Positions 29,635 to 37,288 of a stretch of 64,000 nucleotides of DNA are shown here, in pieces. The translations under genes were made by a program, and so were the position numbers. Numbering within the stretch: position 1 is the first letter of the stretch; each line of letters begins with the position of its first letter. The DNA is taken from assembly GCA_937918935.1 (NCBI GenBank), contig CAKZSI010000030.1, positions 62,001 to 126,000 of the forward strand, in the 5' to 3' direction. The notes under the pieces were generated by a model. That model ran no database searches. It was not told the origin of the DNA and worked only from the letters and a program-made list of their open reading frames with translations. Source of the DNA: an uncultured Chloroflexales bacterium (GTDB lineage Bacteria; Chloroflexota; Chloroflexia; Chloroflexales; Chloroflexaceae).

Positions 29635-29737
29635 TATCGCAGTCCTCTTCAGGTTGTGAGGGCCGAAGTATCAGACGCACTCGTAAGGACGCAGCGGGCC
29701 CCGGGTACTTACGCATGATCGCTGTTGAGAGATGGCG
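29635..29737. repeat. Repeat R, copy 2
   Basis: About 103 bases matching 19923-20023 (shared TATCGCAGTCCTCTTCAG, GTATCAGACG, CGTAAGGACGCA and GAGAGATGGCG). The hairpin's right arm has decayed here. Confidence 0.7.
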
Positions 29738-29752
29738 TAGGACTGCTATCGT

Positions 29753-29865
29753 AGTCTGTGACCGAAGTCTCCTCGCATTTCCGCCCCCTCGCAGCCTCCC
29801 CCCGCTGGGGTGAGGAGCAGGACACCCTCCCCAGGCGGGGTTGGGGAGGGGGCGGGGTTACCGTA
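29753..29865. repeat. AGTCTG-bounded MITE-like element, third copy
   Basis: Begins AGTCTGTGACCGAAGTCTCC, then GCATTTCCGCCCCCTC and a GC-rich inverted repeat like those at 16195 and 26437. The right-hand CAGACT end is missing or changed. Confidence 0.55.
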
Positions 29866-29883
29866 CTTCAGAAAAAAGAATAA

Positions 29884-29922
29884 TGGTTCGCGCTCTATCC
29901 AATTCAAAAGGAACGCGAACCA
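29884..29922. repeat. Inverted repeat with 9-base arms
   Basis: TGGTTCGCG (29884-29892) and CGCGAACCA (29914-29922) with a 21-base AT-rich loop. It could be a hairpin or a protein-binding dyad; no gene is next to it. Confidence 0.5.
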
Positions 29923-30174
29923 ATCTCTATGAGCTTCTTATTTGCACTCATGGTACACGCTGCGCTGAGAAACGTCAATGCAATGACCGGTCATCAACCC
30001 ACACTGACAGATGACCAATTGTCAATCGGCTGGCTACAGATTGGGCCTGCAAGCGACCAATCTGCCGCAAAGCCCGCGCAGGCTACAACCGTGGGCAACC
30101 AGATGATATGACAGTTTGTTCAGCCTGGGGATACACCTGTCCGGATGCCAGAAATGCCTTGCCAGATGAACCAC

Positions 30175-30471
30175 TCACAGATACTTCTCACCACGGATCA
30201 CTTCGGCATCTATGCTGTAGACAATCACGGCGTAATCAGCGAAATAGTGATCGGCTACATAGGTCATGATGCGCTCGGCGACCTCGGGTGCGACCAGCGT
30301 CTCAATACGCAGATTGGGGCCTTCCCAACTGCTTGCGTGCACGCCTCGTGTTCCCTCGCCGCGGGCCATCACCAGGGTGTAACCCCTGGCGCCCAGATGC
30401 CGGAGTTCGCGCAACAGGCGTTCTTCGAGCACCGCCTCAGCGACGATAGTGACCAGCTTGAGTTTCTGCAC
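30175..30471 (-). CDS. sbtB: SbtB-like PII-family regulator
   Basis: A 98-residue PII-like protein. GTG 30471 has a well-spaced GGAGG. The ferredoxin-like fold is seen as KLKLVTIVAEAVLEERLLRE and ends VIVYSIDAEVIRGEKYL. The T-loop region GEGTRGVHASSWEGPNLRIE resembles SbtB of cyanobacteria, where the protein binds adenine nucleotides including cAMP and controls SbtA (family knowledge). The C-terminal cysteine pair found in some SbtB proteins is absent. It lies about 400 bases downstream of sbtA on the same strand. Confidence 0.82.
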   Translation of the reverse strand: MQKLKLVTIVAEAVLEERLLRELRHLGARGYTLVMARGEGTRGVHASSWEGPNLRIETLVAPEVAERIMTYVADHYFADYAVIVYSIDAEVIRGEKYL

Positions 30472-30869
30472 TGAGGGCCTCCTCCACAGGTGTACGGAAC
30501 GGCGTTTGCTGAGGGGGCTTGCCCCTCCCCGCTTACCCTCAAAGGGAGAGGTTTCACCGCAATTCGCAATCTACAGCAAGACATCGCCCCGGCGAGGGTT
30601 AAAGAACGGAGTCTGATTGTAGCACCTAAAACATCGTTTCGCTGCCCGGCCTTTTACCCTGGCAGGGCTGATGCAAACCGCCTCCGAGGGGGTCAGGGCA
30701 ATTATGCCGCCCGGTACGATGGAGCCTGGGGCTCGCCCCAAAGACTTTGCCCTGGCCCTGTTTACCCTGGGGGCGCGGAGGGCTTCGCCCTCCGCAGGCA
30801 GAACAGGGGAAGCGGGAACGTTGCGCCGCCTCACGCCCCTCCAAACGGCGACTCGGGCGTGAACCATGT
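30472..30869. other. Gap between sbtA and sbtB
   Basis: About 400 bases without a gene. It contains a perfect family B palindrome GCGGAGGGC-TTC-GCCCTCCGC (30775-30795) and other GC-rich short dyads. It separates two genes expected to form one operon, so it may carry a promoter or processing site for sbtB, but none is clear. Confidence 0.55.
30775..30795. repeat. Dispersed palindrome family B, perfect copy
   Basis: Nine-base perfect arms around TTC, 75 bases after the sbtA stop codon. Confidence 0.7.
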
Positions 30870-31832
30870 CTAATAGAACAGGTTGGATAACCCGTAGTAG
30901 AGCGGAATGCCAATGGCCAGATTAAACGGAAAGGTAATCGCCAGCGATGCGGTCAGGTAGAAGCTCGGGTTGGCCTGGGGCAAAGCGATACGTACGGCGG
31001 CGGGGGCCGCGATATATGATGCGCTGGCCGCCAGTGTGCCCAGCACCACCGCGCCACCGGACGAGAGGCCGGTCAGGCTGCCGAGCCAGATCCCGGCCGT
31101 GCCCGAGGCAATCGGCATCAGAATGCCAAAGGCCACCAGAAACAGACCAACCTTGCGCAGATCACCCAACCGTCGCGCGGCAACCATGCCCATTTCAAGC
31201 AGGAAAAGCGTCAACACCCCCTTGAAGGGATCTACAAACAGCGGCGCGACCTGTTTCAAACCTGACTGGCCGGCGAGAAAACCAATCAGCAGACCGCCCA
31301 GGAGCAAGAGAATGCTCTTGCTGGCCAGCAGTTCGTGGATCAACTCGCCCCAATTGCCTCCCTGTCCCATTGCCACGCGGGCGATCAACAGGGCCACGAT
31401 GATCGCCGGCACCTCCAGCAACGCGACCAGGGTGGGCGTAAACCCCTCATACGGCACCTTCAGCGCCTCCAGGAAGGTCTGCACGGCGGCGAAGGTTACC
31501 GCGGAGACCGAGCCATAATGCGCGGCCAGGGCCGCCGCATCGGCGATCTCGAAACGGCCCAGGCGCCGCAGAATAACGTAGGCCACAATCGGAATGAGCA
31601 CCCCCAGCGCCAGGGTCGCCAGTGCTGGCCACAGGATAACCGAGAACGGCGTCTCTGAGAGGGCCGCGCCGCCTTTCAGACCGATGGCCAGCAACAGGTA
31701 AATCGAGAGACCAACGTACAACTCCTCGGGAAACTTGAGATCGCTGCGAACCAGCGTGGCAATTCCCCCCAGCACGAACGCAAGCACCATGGGCGAGAGC
31801 AGGTTCAGTCGCACCAGGTCAAGAATGGTCAC
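30870..31832 (-). CDS. sbtA: Sodium-dependent bicarbonate transporter SbtA
   Basis: A 320-residue membrane protein with about ten hydrophobic segments in two inverted halves. The N-terminus LLSPMVLAFVLGGIATLVRSDLKFPEELY, the stretch AIGLKGGAALSE, and AAHYGSVSAVTFAAVQTFLE (with the GSVS substrate loop) are typical of SbtA (formerly DUF897). The second half repeats the loop as GTLAASASYIAAPAAVR. It imports bicarbonate with sodium. A PII-like SbtB is encoded next, which strengthens the call. In an organism that fixes bicarbonate directly by biotin carboxylases, it would feed acetyl-CoA and propionyl-CoA carboxylase (inference). Confidence 0.92.
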   Translation of the reverse strand: MTILDLVRLNLLSPMVLAFVLGGIATLVRSDLKFPEELYVGLSIYLLLAIGLKGGAALSETPFSVILWPALATLALGVLIPIVAYVILRRLGRFEIADAAALAAHYGSVSAVTFAAVQTFLEALKVPYEGFTPTLVALLEVPAIIVALLIARVAMGQGGNWGELIHELLASKSILLLLGGLLIGFLAGQSGLKQVAPLFVDPFKGVLTLFLLEMGMVAARRLGDLRKVGLFLVAFGILMPIASGTAGIWLGSLTGLSSGGAVVLGTLAASASYIAAPAAVRIALPQANPSFYLTASLAITFPFNLAIGIPLYYGLSNLFY

Positions 31833-31857
31833 CCGGAATCCCCTTCTTCAGGAGAGT

Positions 31858-31880
31858 CTGGGAGGGCTTTGCCCTCCCAG
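31858..31880. repeat. Dispersed palindrome family B copy upstream of sbtA
   Basis: CTGGGAGGGC-TTT-GCCCTCCCAG, perfect arms, 26 bases before the sbtA start on its 5' side. Confidence 0.7.
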
Positions 31881-31910
31881 AAACGCTCTTTCTTCGGTCA
31901 TTTGGACGAG

Positions 31911-32002
31911 GGTGGGGAAGCCTGGTTTCCCCACACCCCTGCCTGAGGGGAAGTCCGGGAGGGCAAAGCCCTCCCAGAACGTCATTGGATAACCCGGTTA
32001 TG
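31911..32002. repeat. Full composite palindrome A-B-C
   Basis: In order: family A (GGTGGGGAAGCCTGGTTTCC, 31911-31930 and on), a short CCCCTGCC-TGA-GGGG step, family B (31957-31975, perfect) and family C (GGATAACCCGGTTATGC, 31986-32002). This is the clearest complete unit in the window. Confidence 0.7.
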
Positions 32003-32012
32003 CAGACAGGCG

Positions 32013-32198
32013 CTAATCAGCAGAAAGCGTCAGTTCAGTTTCTTCAGGCGGCGGAGAAAGCGGCGTCCATTCGTGATAGCCCGTTTCATAAGCCTCAATG
32101 CCAAACAATTCGGCGGCAATGTAGGCGGCGGTCTGGGGCGAGATGCGCCCGTTCTGCAATCCTTCCTCAAGCGCGGCGAGTAACTCAAAGCGGTCCAT
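32013..32198 (-). CDS. Small protein of unknown function
   Basis: A 61-residue protein starting at ATG 32198 behind a strong GGGAGGTGATC RBS, which is the main evidence for it. The N-terminal two thirds (MDRFELLAALEEGLQNGRIS, then PQTAAYIAAELFGIEAYETG) is an alpha-helical pattern; the tail is Pro/Glu-rich. The LLAALEEGLQNGRIS stretch resembles small helical regulators, but I do not recognise a family. Confidence 0.55.
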   Translation of the reverse strand: MDRFELLAALEEGLQNGRISPQTAAYIAAELFGIEAYETGYHEWTPLSPPPEETELTLSAD

Positions 32199-32326
32199 GG
32201 CGATCACCTCCCCACGATCATCAATGGTGCTGGCGCGGCACGACGCCGTCACGCGCCGTCCGGTCGGTAATGTCGCGAATGATACTCGTAGCCAGGGCTT
32301 TGTGCAAGAGGAGACCTTCCCGGTGC

Positions 32327-32357
32327 GTAGGATGGCAAACAATGTTTGCCATCCTAC
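32327..32357. repeat. Perfect 31-base inverted repeat
   Basis: GTAGGATGGCAAACA, one base, then TGTTTGCCATCCTAC: 15-base perfect arms. It does not belong to families A or B and is the tightest palindrome I find here. Confidence 0.75.
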
Positions 32358-32540
32358 CGTTTCGTTGTGCGGCCTTTTAGTGAACCTTACAGGGGAAGAG
32401 CCGGGGGCGCAGCACCTGGCGACCCGGTGGTTCCGCCCGCGGCGGTGGGCCTGTCCTGGCTTCATCAGAGCGGGCGCCCGTCGCGGACGTAGGGTAACCC
32501 ACAACCTGCTTCGAGGCCAGCGGAGAGAGCCTGAGGGATA

Positions 32541-32549
32541 TGCTATACT
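32541..32549 (+). promoter_or_regulatory. Extended -10 promoter for clpS
   Basis: TGCTATACT, with no clear -35, 48 bases upstream of the GTG start of clpS. Confidence 0.5.
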
Positions 32550-32596
32550 ACGTGACGATTCTCGCCGGCCGGGCCGGCGCCCACGGAGGTGTTGAC

Positions 32597-32920
32597 GTGA
32601 CCACAGAGGAGCCGGACGTTCACGTCATCCCGGAGCTTACCTTCAAAGTCGCCGAGCGCGAGGACCTGGAGAAACCCTATCGGGTAATCATCGAGAACGA
32701 TGATGTGACGCCGATGGATTTTGTCGTCACCATCCTGCGCGTCTTTTTCGGACTGGGTTTCAACCGGGCGGTGGTGATCATGCTGACAGCGCACTACGAA
32801 GGGCGGGCGCACGTGGTGACGTTGCCGTATGAAGAGGCGCAGGAACGCGTGTACAATGCCCATCATGCCGCTCGGGAAGCCGGATATCCACTGACATTCT
32901 ATCTGGAGCCTGACACCTGA
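32597..32920 (+). CDS. clpS: ATP-dependent Clp protease adaptor ClpS
   Basis: A 107-residue adaptor that hands N-degron substrates to ClpA/ClpC. GTG 32597 has an ACGGAGG RBS; the longer frame from 32540 overlaps the promoter. The core is KPYRVIIENDDVTPMDFVV (the binding loop with the conserved Asn-Asp-Asp), LRVFFGLGFNRAVVIML, AHYEGRAHVVTLPYEEAQER, and the C-terminal YPLTFYLEP strand. An acidic N-terminal extension precedes it, as is usual. A serine hydrolase gene follows after 22 bases. Confidence 0.94.
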   Translation: MTTEEPDVHVIPELTFKVAEREDLEKPYRVIIENDDVTPMDFVVTILRVFFGLGFNRAVVIMLTAHYEGRAHVVTLPYEEAQERVYNAHHAAREAGYPLTFYLEPDT

Positions 32921-32942
32921 CCGTCACCACCGGGGAGCACGA

Positions 32943-34490
32943 ATGACCTGGCCACGTCTCGCCGCGATCAGCCTGCTCTGTCTGGCATTCATGATCGCGG
33001 GCTGCGCCCCTGCCGCGCCGCAGCCAGACCCTTCCTCAGCCACCAGACAACCCGTGGCAACCGTCGCCGCCTCTACGGCTTCCGCTCCCACTCCGGCCCC
33101 CGTGTTCGCCAGCGGGACTATGGTTGCGGGGGTCACGGTGGCCGGCCTGACGTTCGCCGAAGCCGAGCAGCGGCTCCGCACGGTGCTTACCGCCCCGGAG
33201 GAAATTGAACTGCGCGTAGGTTCCACACGGCAGGCACTCAGTGCGGAGCGGATCGGGCTAACGGTGCCAGTGGATCAACTGCTGGCCCGCGCCACGCCGG
33301 CCCTTACTGCTTCAACGCCGATCACGGTGTCCGTCGCCTTTGACTACGACCGGGCGGCTCTTCGCCAGGAGGTCGCCACACTGGCCACCGCAGTCGCTGT
33401 GGCACCGGCCATTCAGGTCATCACCGCGACCGAAACGCTCTCGCGGAGCTTTGCCTTTACTCCGGGCCGCATCCTTGATGTTGACGCCGCCGTGGCCCGG
33501 ATCGGGAAGGGTCTCGCCAATGGTGATGCGGGACCCTTTACCCTGACACTCAGCGAGGAAATTACACCACCGCGCGTGCCCCTGGCCCGGCTCCGCGAGG
33601 AGGTTGAAGCGATGGCCGCTGAGTGGCCAGGGGTGATTGGTTTCCAGGTGATCGATCTGGCAACCGGTGCCAGCGCCGGCTTCCACGAGCATACCGTGTT
33701 CGCCGGCGCCAGTACCATCAAAACGGCGATCATGCTCAACGCTTATGTAAACATTGACGCCTTCGACGAGCGTGAGCAGGACTTGCTCGCCAGGATGATC
33801 GGCGAGAGCGACAACCTGGCCGCCAATGACTTGCTGGCCGCCGCTGTCGGAGGGGAGGGGACCGAGTATGCCTTCGCCGGGGCCGACGCGATGAGTACGA
33901 TGCTCCAGGAGGAGCTTGGCCTGGAGCATACGTATCTGTACATCCCCTTCGAGGCGACAGATTATATCAGTCTGTACAAGCCGAAGTTTCGCTGCGGGCC
34001 GAAGGGCCCGGTGGGCGCAAAACCCTATACGGAGCACGGCAATTGCCTCCGCGCCGAGCCAGCCTCGATGGCCCGGCTCTACCAGTTGATTGACCAGTGC
34101 GCCGCCAACCAGGGTTTGCTCCTGGAACGCTTCGAGCGCATGACCCCCGCCCGTTGCCAGGAGATGCTGGACTACCTCGCCGCCAACGATGACCAGACAC
34201 GGCTCGTCGCGGGGGTGCCACCGGGCATCCGGGTGGAGCACAAGAGCGGCTGGATCGAAGATATGCAGGCCGATGCGGGCATCGTGCGCTCGCCGAATGG
34301 AGCCTATGCGATCGCCGTCTACGTCTACCGTCCAGTGCCCGCCGGCCGTTATTTCTGGCCTGACGAACTGATGGCGCCGGTCGTGGCTGCCTTCTCGCGC
34401 CTGGCCTACACGGCCTTCAACCCTGTGCGTCTGGAAGACACGCGGACCTGGCGTGCAGGTGGACAGACTGCCTATAGACCTGCTGAGTAG
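32943..34490 (+). CDS. Lipoprotein serine hydrolase (class A beta-lactamase fold)
   Basis: A 515-residue exported lipoprotein: the N-terminus has a lipobox (MIAGC) after a short signal. Residues about 55-210 look like two YoaR/peptidoglycan-binding-type repeats (VAGVTVAGLTFAEAEQRL). The C-terminal domain has the beta-lactamase/PBP motifs in order: S-x-x-K in GASTIKTAIML, S-D-N in GESDNLAANDLL, and K-S-G in VEHKSGWIED. It could cleave peptidoglycan peptides or beta-lactams; nothing shows which. The last 8 or so codons are shared with an AGTCTG-type repeat (34464-34494), so the native C-terminus may have been replaced. Confidence 0.88.
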   Translation: MTWPRLAAISLLCLAFMIAGCAPAAPQPDPSSATRQPVATVAASTASAPTPAPVFASGTMVAGVTVAGLTFAEAEQRLRTVLTAPEEIELRVGSTRQALSAERIGLTVPVDQLLARATPALTASTPITVSVAFDYDRAALRQEVATLATAVAVAPAIQVITATETLSRSFAFTPGRILDVDAAVARIGKGLANGDAGPFTLTLSEEITPPRVPLARLREEVEAMAAEWPGVIGFQVIDLATGASAGFHEHTVFAGASTIKTAIMLNAYVNIDAFDEREQDLLARMIGESDNLAANDLLAAAVGGEGTEYAFAGADAMSTMLQEELGLEHTYLYIPFEATDYISLYKPKFRCGPKGPVGAKPYTEHGNCLRAEPASMARLYQLIDQCAANQGLLLERFERMTPARCQEMLDYLAANDDQTRLVAGVPPGIRVEHKSGWIEDMQADAGIVRSPNGAYAIAVYVYRPVPAGRYFWPDELMAPVVAAFSRLAYTAFNPVRLEDTRTWRAGGQTAYRPAE

Positions 34491-34530
34491 TCTGTAAAGG
34501 TTAGTTTCGTGGCCTTGCCGCCCCCATCCG
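34464..34530. repeat. AGTCTG-bounded element end overlapping a stop codon
   Basis: CAGACTGCC, then AGTCTGTAAAGGTTAGTTTC, matching the junction at 16182-16210 (CAGACTGCCGGGTAGTCTG). The TAG stop of the serine hydrolase (34488-34490) lies inside it. Confidence 0.5.
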
Positions 34531-34625
34531 CAAGCGAACCTCTGAGGTGCAGCAGCACTGCCCGTTGATCCTTTGGGAGACGCGCAACAACGCAAGCATC
34601 GCTTGCCAGCAGTCAGGAGCATCCA

Positions 34626-36563
34626 ATGGCCGCTTTGCCGATTACACGCCTGGTGCTCTTCAAACACGGGGTAGCCTATATTGAGCATCGTGGGTCCTAC
34701 CACGGCGAACGCCTGGAGTTGAACTTCCCTCGGGAGGCGATAGACGATGTGCTCAAGAGCCTGATTGTGCTCGACAATGGCGGCGTTGTGCTCGGCATGG
34801 ACTTCGAGACGCCCGAGGATCGCGGAGTGCGTCTGGGCGGCGCCGGCATTCGCCTTGCGGAGCAGAGTCGCTTGCTCGATCTGCTGCGCGACCTGCGCGG
34901 CCGCGCGGTGCGGGTGACGCTCAACGGCAGCAACAAGAAACCTGAGAGTACCGTCGAGGGACTGCTCCTGGGGGTAGACCACGAACCGGAGATGGGGCTA
35001 CGTCGGGCGACACTGGCCATCTACCAGCCTGAGACCCGGCAGGTGCGCATCCTGCCGGTGGCAGACGTAGCGCACCTGGATCTGCTTGACGATCAGGCGG
35101 ATAGTGATCTGCTCTACGCCCTGCGCGCCGCCTGCGGCGAAGAGCAGCGCCAGAGGGCCACACTGCGCCTTTCGCCGGGCGAGCACGACCTGATCGTGGC
35201 TTATATCACGCCCGCGCCCGCCTGGCGGGTGAGTTACCGCCTGCTCTACGAGGAAGAACGGCAGGACCAGCCCGCTTCAGCTCTGCCACCGGCGGAAGTG
35301 TTACTGCAGGGCTGGGGGTTGTTCGACAATCAACTTGACGAGGATCTGCACCAGGTCGAGTTGACGCTTATAGCGGGGATGCCGATCTCCTTTCGCTACC
35401 GGCTGGCAATGCCCCACACGCCGGAACGCCCGCTGGTCGAAGACGAAGAACGCACGGTGGCCGGGCCGCTATTCTTTGACAGCGCGCCGCCAGCCGCGCC
35501 CGAGACGGTCGTTGCATTGGACGAATTGGAGCCGTCCGAGCCTGCCCGCACGGCACACCTCGCGACCCGCCGCCTGGAGAAGAGCGTTCCCGAAGGCGCC
35601 AGCGGCGATGAGCGCGGGGCGCTCTTCGCCTATCACATTACTCACCCGGTAAGCGTCGCCCGCGGCCAGTCGGCGATGGTTCCGATTGTCAGCCGGCGCC
35701 TGCCCGCCCGGCGTGAACTGCTCTACAGCGGCGCGAAACACCCCCGCCATCCGGTTGCTGCCTTGCGCTTCAACAATGCTACCGGCCTGACCCTCGAACG
35801 TGGTCCGGTGACGGTGCTGGAGAATGGCGACTATGCCGGCGACAGTGTGCTGCCCTTTACCCGCGCGGGCGATGAACTCATTCTGCCCTACGCGGTGGAA
35901 CTGGGAATACAGGTCACCGAAGCACGGCGGGGTGAGCGTCGGCTTACGCGCGTCATCCTCGAAGGCGAGTACGTGCGGATCGAGGAGCACGAACTGGGCA
36001 TCACCGATTTTGAACTCGTCAACACCCTTGATCGCGCTGTGGTTGTGACCCTGGAGCACCAGCGGAACCGGGCCTTTGAGCTGGTCGGGCCACGCCCGCC
36101 GGCAGAGGAGCGCGCCGGTTTCGCCCGCTGGCGGCTGCCCTGCGAGCCCCACGCGCGCACCCGTTTCAGCGTTACCGAGCGACGCCTGCTAAGCCGCTCT
36201 GAGTCGGTGCGCGGCCTTACCGGCGAGCAGTTACGCGAGTTCCTTACCAATCGCCTCCTCGACGCTGCCACCGTCAAGACCCTCGGCGACGTGCTCAGGC
36301 TCTACCAGCAGATCAACGCCGCCCAGGAAAAGCTCGGCCAACTCGACCTTCAGCGCGAGGAGATCTACAAACGCCAGCAACAGATCCGCAGCAACCTGGA
36401 GCCGCTGGGTCGCGAGGGCGACGAAGGCGCGCTGCGCCAGCGCTACGTCGCCACGCTCAACGAACTGGAGAACCGTCTGGCCGCCCTCGCCAGTGACGAG
36501 ACGCGCCTCCGCGCGGAGATCGTGCGCCTGGAGGAACAAGCCGCCCGGCGCCTGCGAGGGTGA
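34626..36563 (+). CDS. DUF4139-like protein of unknown function
   Basis: A 645-residue, apparently cytoplasmic protein. ATG 34626 follows CAGGAGC. The N-terminus (ITRLVLFKHGVAYIEHRG, then LNFPREAIDDVLKSLIVLDN) resembles the opening of DUF4139/mucoidy-inhibitor-like proteins, in which a beta domain is followed by a conserved central region; here the middle has PAWRVSYRLLYEE (close to the usual PxWxxxYxL block) and HPVSVARGQSAMVPI. The last 110 residues are a long coiled coil (LRLYQQINAAQEKLGQLD, then EIYKRQQQIRSNLEPLG). There is no signal peptide. Its role is unknown. Confidence 0.75.
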   Translation: MAALPITRLVLFKHGVAYIEHRGSYHGERLELNFPREAIDDVLKSLIVLDNGGVVLGMDFETPEDRGVRLGGAGIRLAEQSRLLDLLRDLRGRAVRVTLNGSNKKPESTVEGLLLGVDHEPEMGLRRATLAIYQPETRQVRILPVADVAHLDLLDDQADSDLLYALRAACGEEQRQRATLRLSPGEHDLIVAYITPAPAWRVSYRLLYEEERQDQPASALPPAEVLLQGWGLFDNQLDEDLHQVELTLIAGMPISFRYRLAMPHTPERPLVEDEERTVAGPLFFDSAPPAAPETVVALDELEPSEPARTAHLATRRLEKSVPEGASGDERGALFAYHITHPVSVARGQSAMVPIVSRRLPARRELLYSGAKHPRHPVAALRFNNATGLTLERGPVTVLENGDYAGDSVLPFTRAGDELILPYAVELGIQVTEARRGERRLTRVILEGEYVRIEEHELGITDFELVNTLDRAVVVTLEHQRNRAFELVGPRPPAEERAGFARWRLPCEPHARTRFSVTERRLLSRSESVRGLTGEQLREFLTNRLLDAATVKTLGDVLRLYQQINAAQEKLGQLDLQREEIYKRQQQIRSNLEPLGREGDEGALRQRYVATLNELENRLAALASDETRLRAEIVRLEEQAARRLRG

Positions 36564-36619
36564 TACTATTTTCGATTGCCGTATATCGCCATGAGACCTG
36601 GCGATGACGCGCATGCACC

Positions 36620-37039
36620 GTGTTCAAGATGAGAAATCGTCTCGACTTCCGCACCCTGCTGATCATGTTCGCGGCCCTCACCATTGGGGTGGGCTGGGCC
36701 GCGTTTAACCTCGCCTCGACGGGCGGCGCGCGCAACGATGCCACCGTGCGCCCCCTGGTGTGGACGGTGTTCGCCACCCCCGCGGCCCTGTTCATCGGCT
36801 GGAGCATCGCCCGCCGGCACGAACTGGGCCTGGCGGCGTTCTGCTGCTTCTGCCTCTACTTCTTTACCTTCTTCGTCGCCCAGCGCGTCGAGACACTCTT
36901 CTTCACGCTGGAAGAGGCGCGGGCCAACGGGCACAGCTTCTACTTCAACACCGTGCTGGTGATCCACGCCCTGGCAGGCGCCGGGCTGAGCCTCTGGCGC
37001 GCCCTCGCGCCGGCGCCCGCGCCCGTGGAGACGGGGTAG
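36620..37039 (+). CDS. Small membrane protein of unknown function
   Basis: A 139-residue protein with four hydrophobic helices (around TLLIMFAALTIGVGWAAF, LVWTVFATPAALFIGWSI, LAAFCCFCLYFFTFFVAQ and NTVLVIHALAGAGLSLW). The frame opens at GTG 36620 or ATG 36629, neither with a clear RBS. It lies 57 bases downstream of the DUF4139-like gene and may be co-transcribed. No functional motif is seen. Confidence 0.65.
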   Translation: MFKMRNRLDFRTLLIMFAALTIGVGWAAFNLASTGGARNDATVRPLVWTVFATPAALFIGWSIARRHELGLAAFCCFCLYFFTFFVAQRVETLFFTLEEARANGHSFYFNTVLVIHALAGAGLSLWRALAPAPAPVETG

Positions 37040-37078
37040 GCGCATCTTCGCGAGGGCTGTGCCTCCCGGACTCTCCCT

Positions 37079-37128
37079 GGAAGGCGGGGGTATGGGGAAA
37101 CCGGATTTCCCCCATACCCCTGCCTTCC
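37079..37128. repeat. Family A palindrome, longest copy (50 bases)
   Basis: Outer arms GGAAGGCGGGGGTATGGGG and CCCCATACCCCTGCCTTCC flank the family A core, giving an imperfect palindrome of about 50 bases. It ends 6 bases before the extended -10 of the dgt promoter. Confidence 0.75.
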
Positions 37129-37133
37129 GGGTT

Positions 37134-37142
37134 TGCTATAAT
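37134..37142 (+). promoter_or_regulatory. Extended -10 promoter for dgt-dnaG
   Basis: TGCTATAAT, an excellent extended -10, directly after the long family A palindrome and about 150 bases before the dgt start. Confidence 0.55.
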
Positions 37143-37288
37143 TCAAGTCAGTTGCGACCTGATACGTGGCGCATCTCGCAGCTTCCCTTTCGCGAGGGGT
37201 TGAGGCAGTGATTTTCCAGGAGGGCTTCGCCCTCCCTGACCCTCACGTTCAGGAACGTGTCGGGGAGGCCGATCTGTCGGGCATCACC

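Larger units (their letters stand above)
29629..30174. other. Gene-free stretch with repeat R copy 2, a MITE-like core and two hairpins
   Basis: About 545 bases. It holds repeat R copy 2 (29635-29737), an AGTCTG-bounded element (29753-29865), a hairpin TGGTTCGCG-N21-CGCGAACCA (29884-29922) and a hairpin CAGATTGG-N12-CCAATCTG (30037-30064). The part from 29870 to 30130 is less GC-rich than the rest. A 60-codon frame at 29929 has no RBS and is not called. Confidence 0.55.
32199..32596. other. Gene-free stretch with a perfect 31-base palindrome and the clpS promoter
   Basis: About 400 bases between divergent genes. It holds the palindrome at 32327-32357 and an extended -10 at 32541-32549. No gene is apparent. 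Confidence 0.6.

Noticed and set aside
29929-30111. A 60-codon plus-strand frame in the gap before sbtB
   Set aside because: No RBS, no motif, and it contains the hairpin at 30037-30064; coding status cannot be supported.
33312-34982. A 556-codon minus-strand frame opposite the serine hydrolase and DUF4139-like genes
   Set aside because: Spans two well-supported plus-strand genes and their gap, has no recognisable domain, and its composition is that of a complementary shadow.
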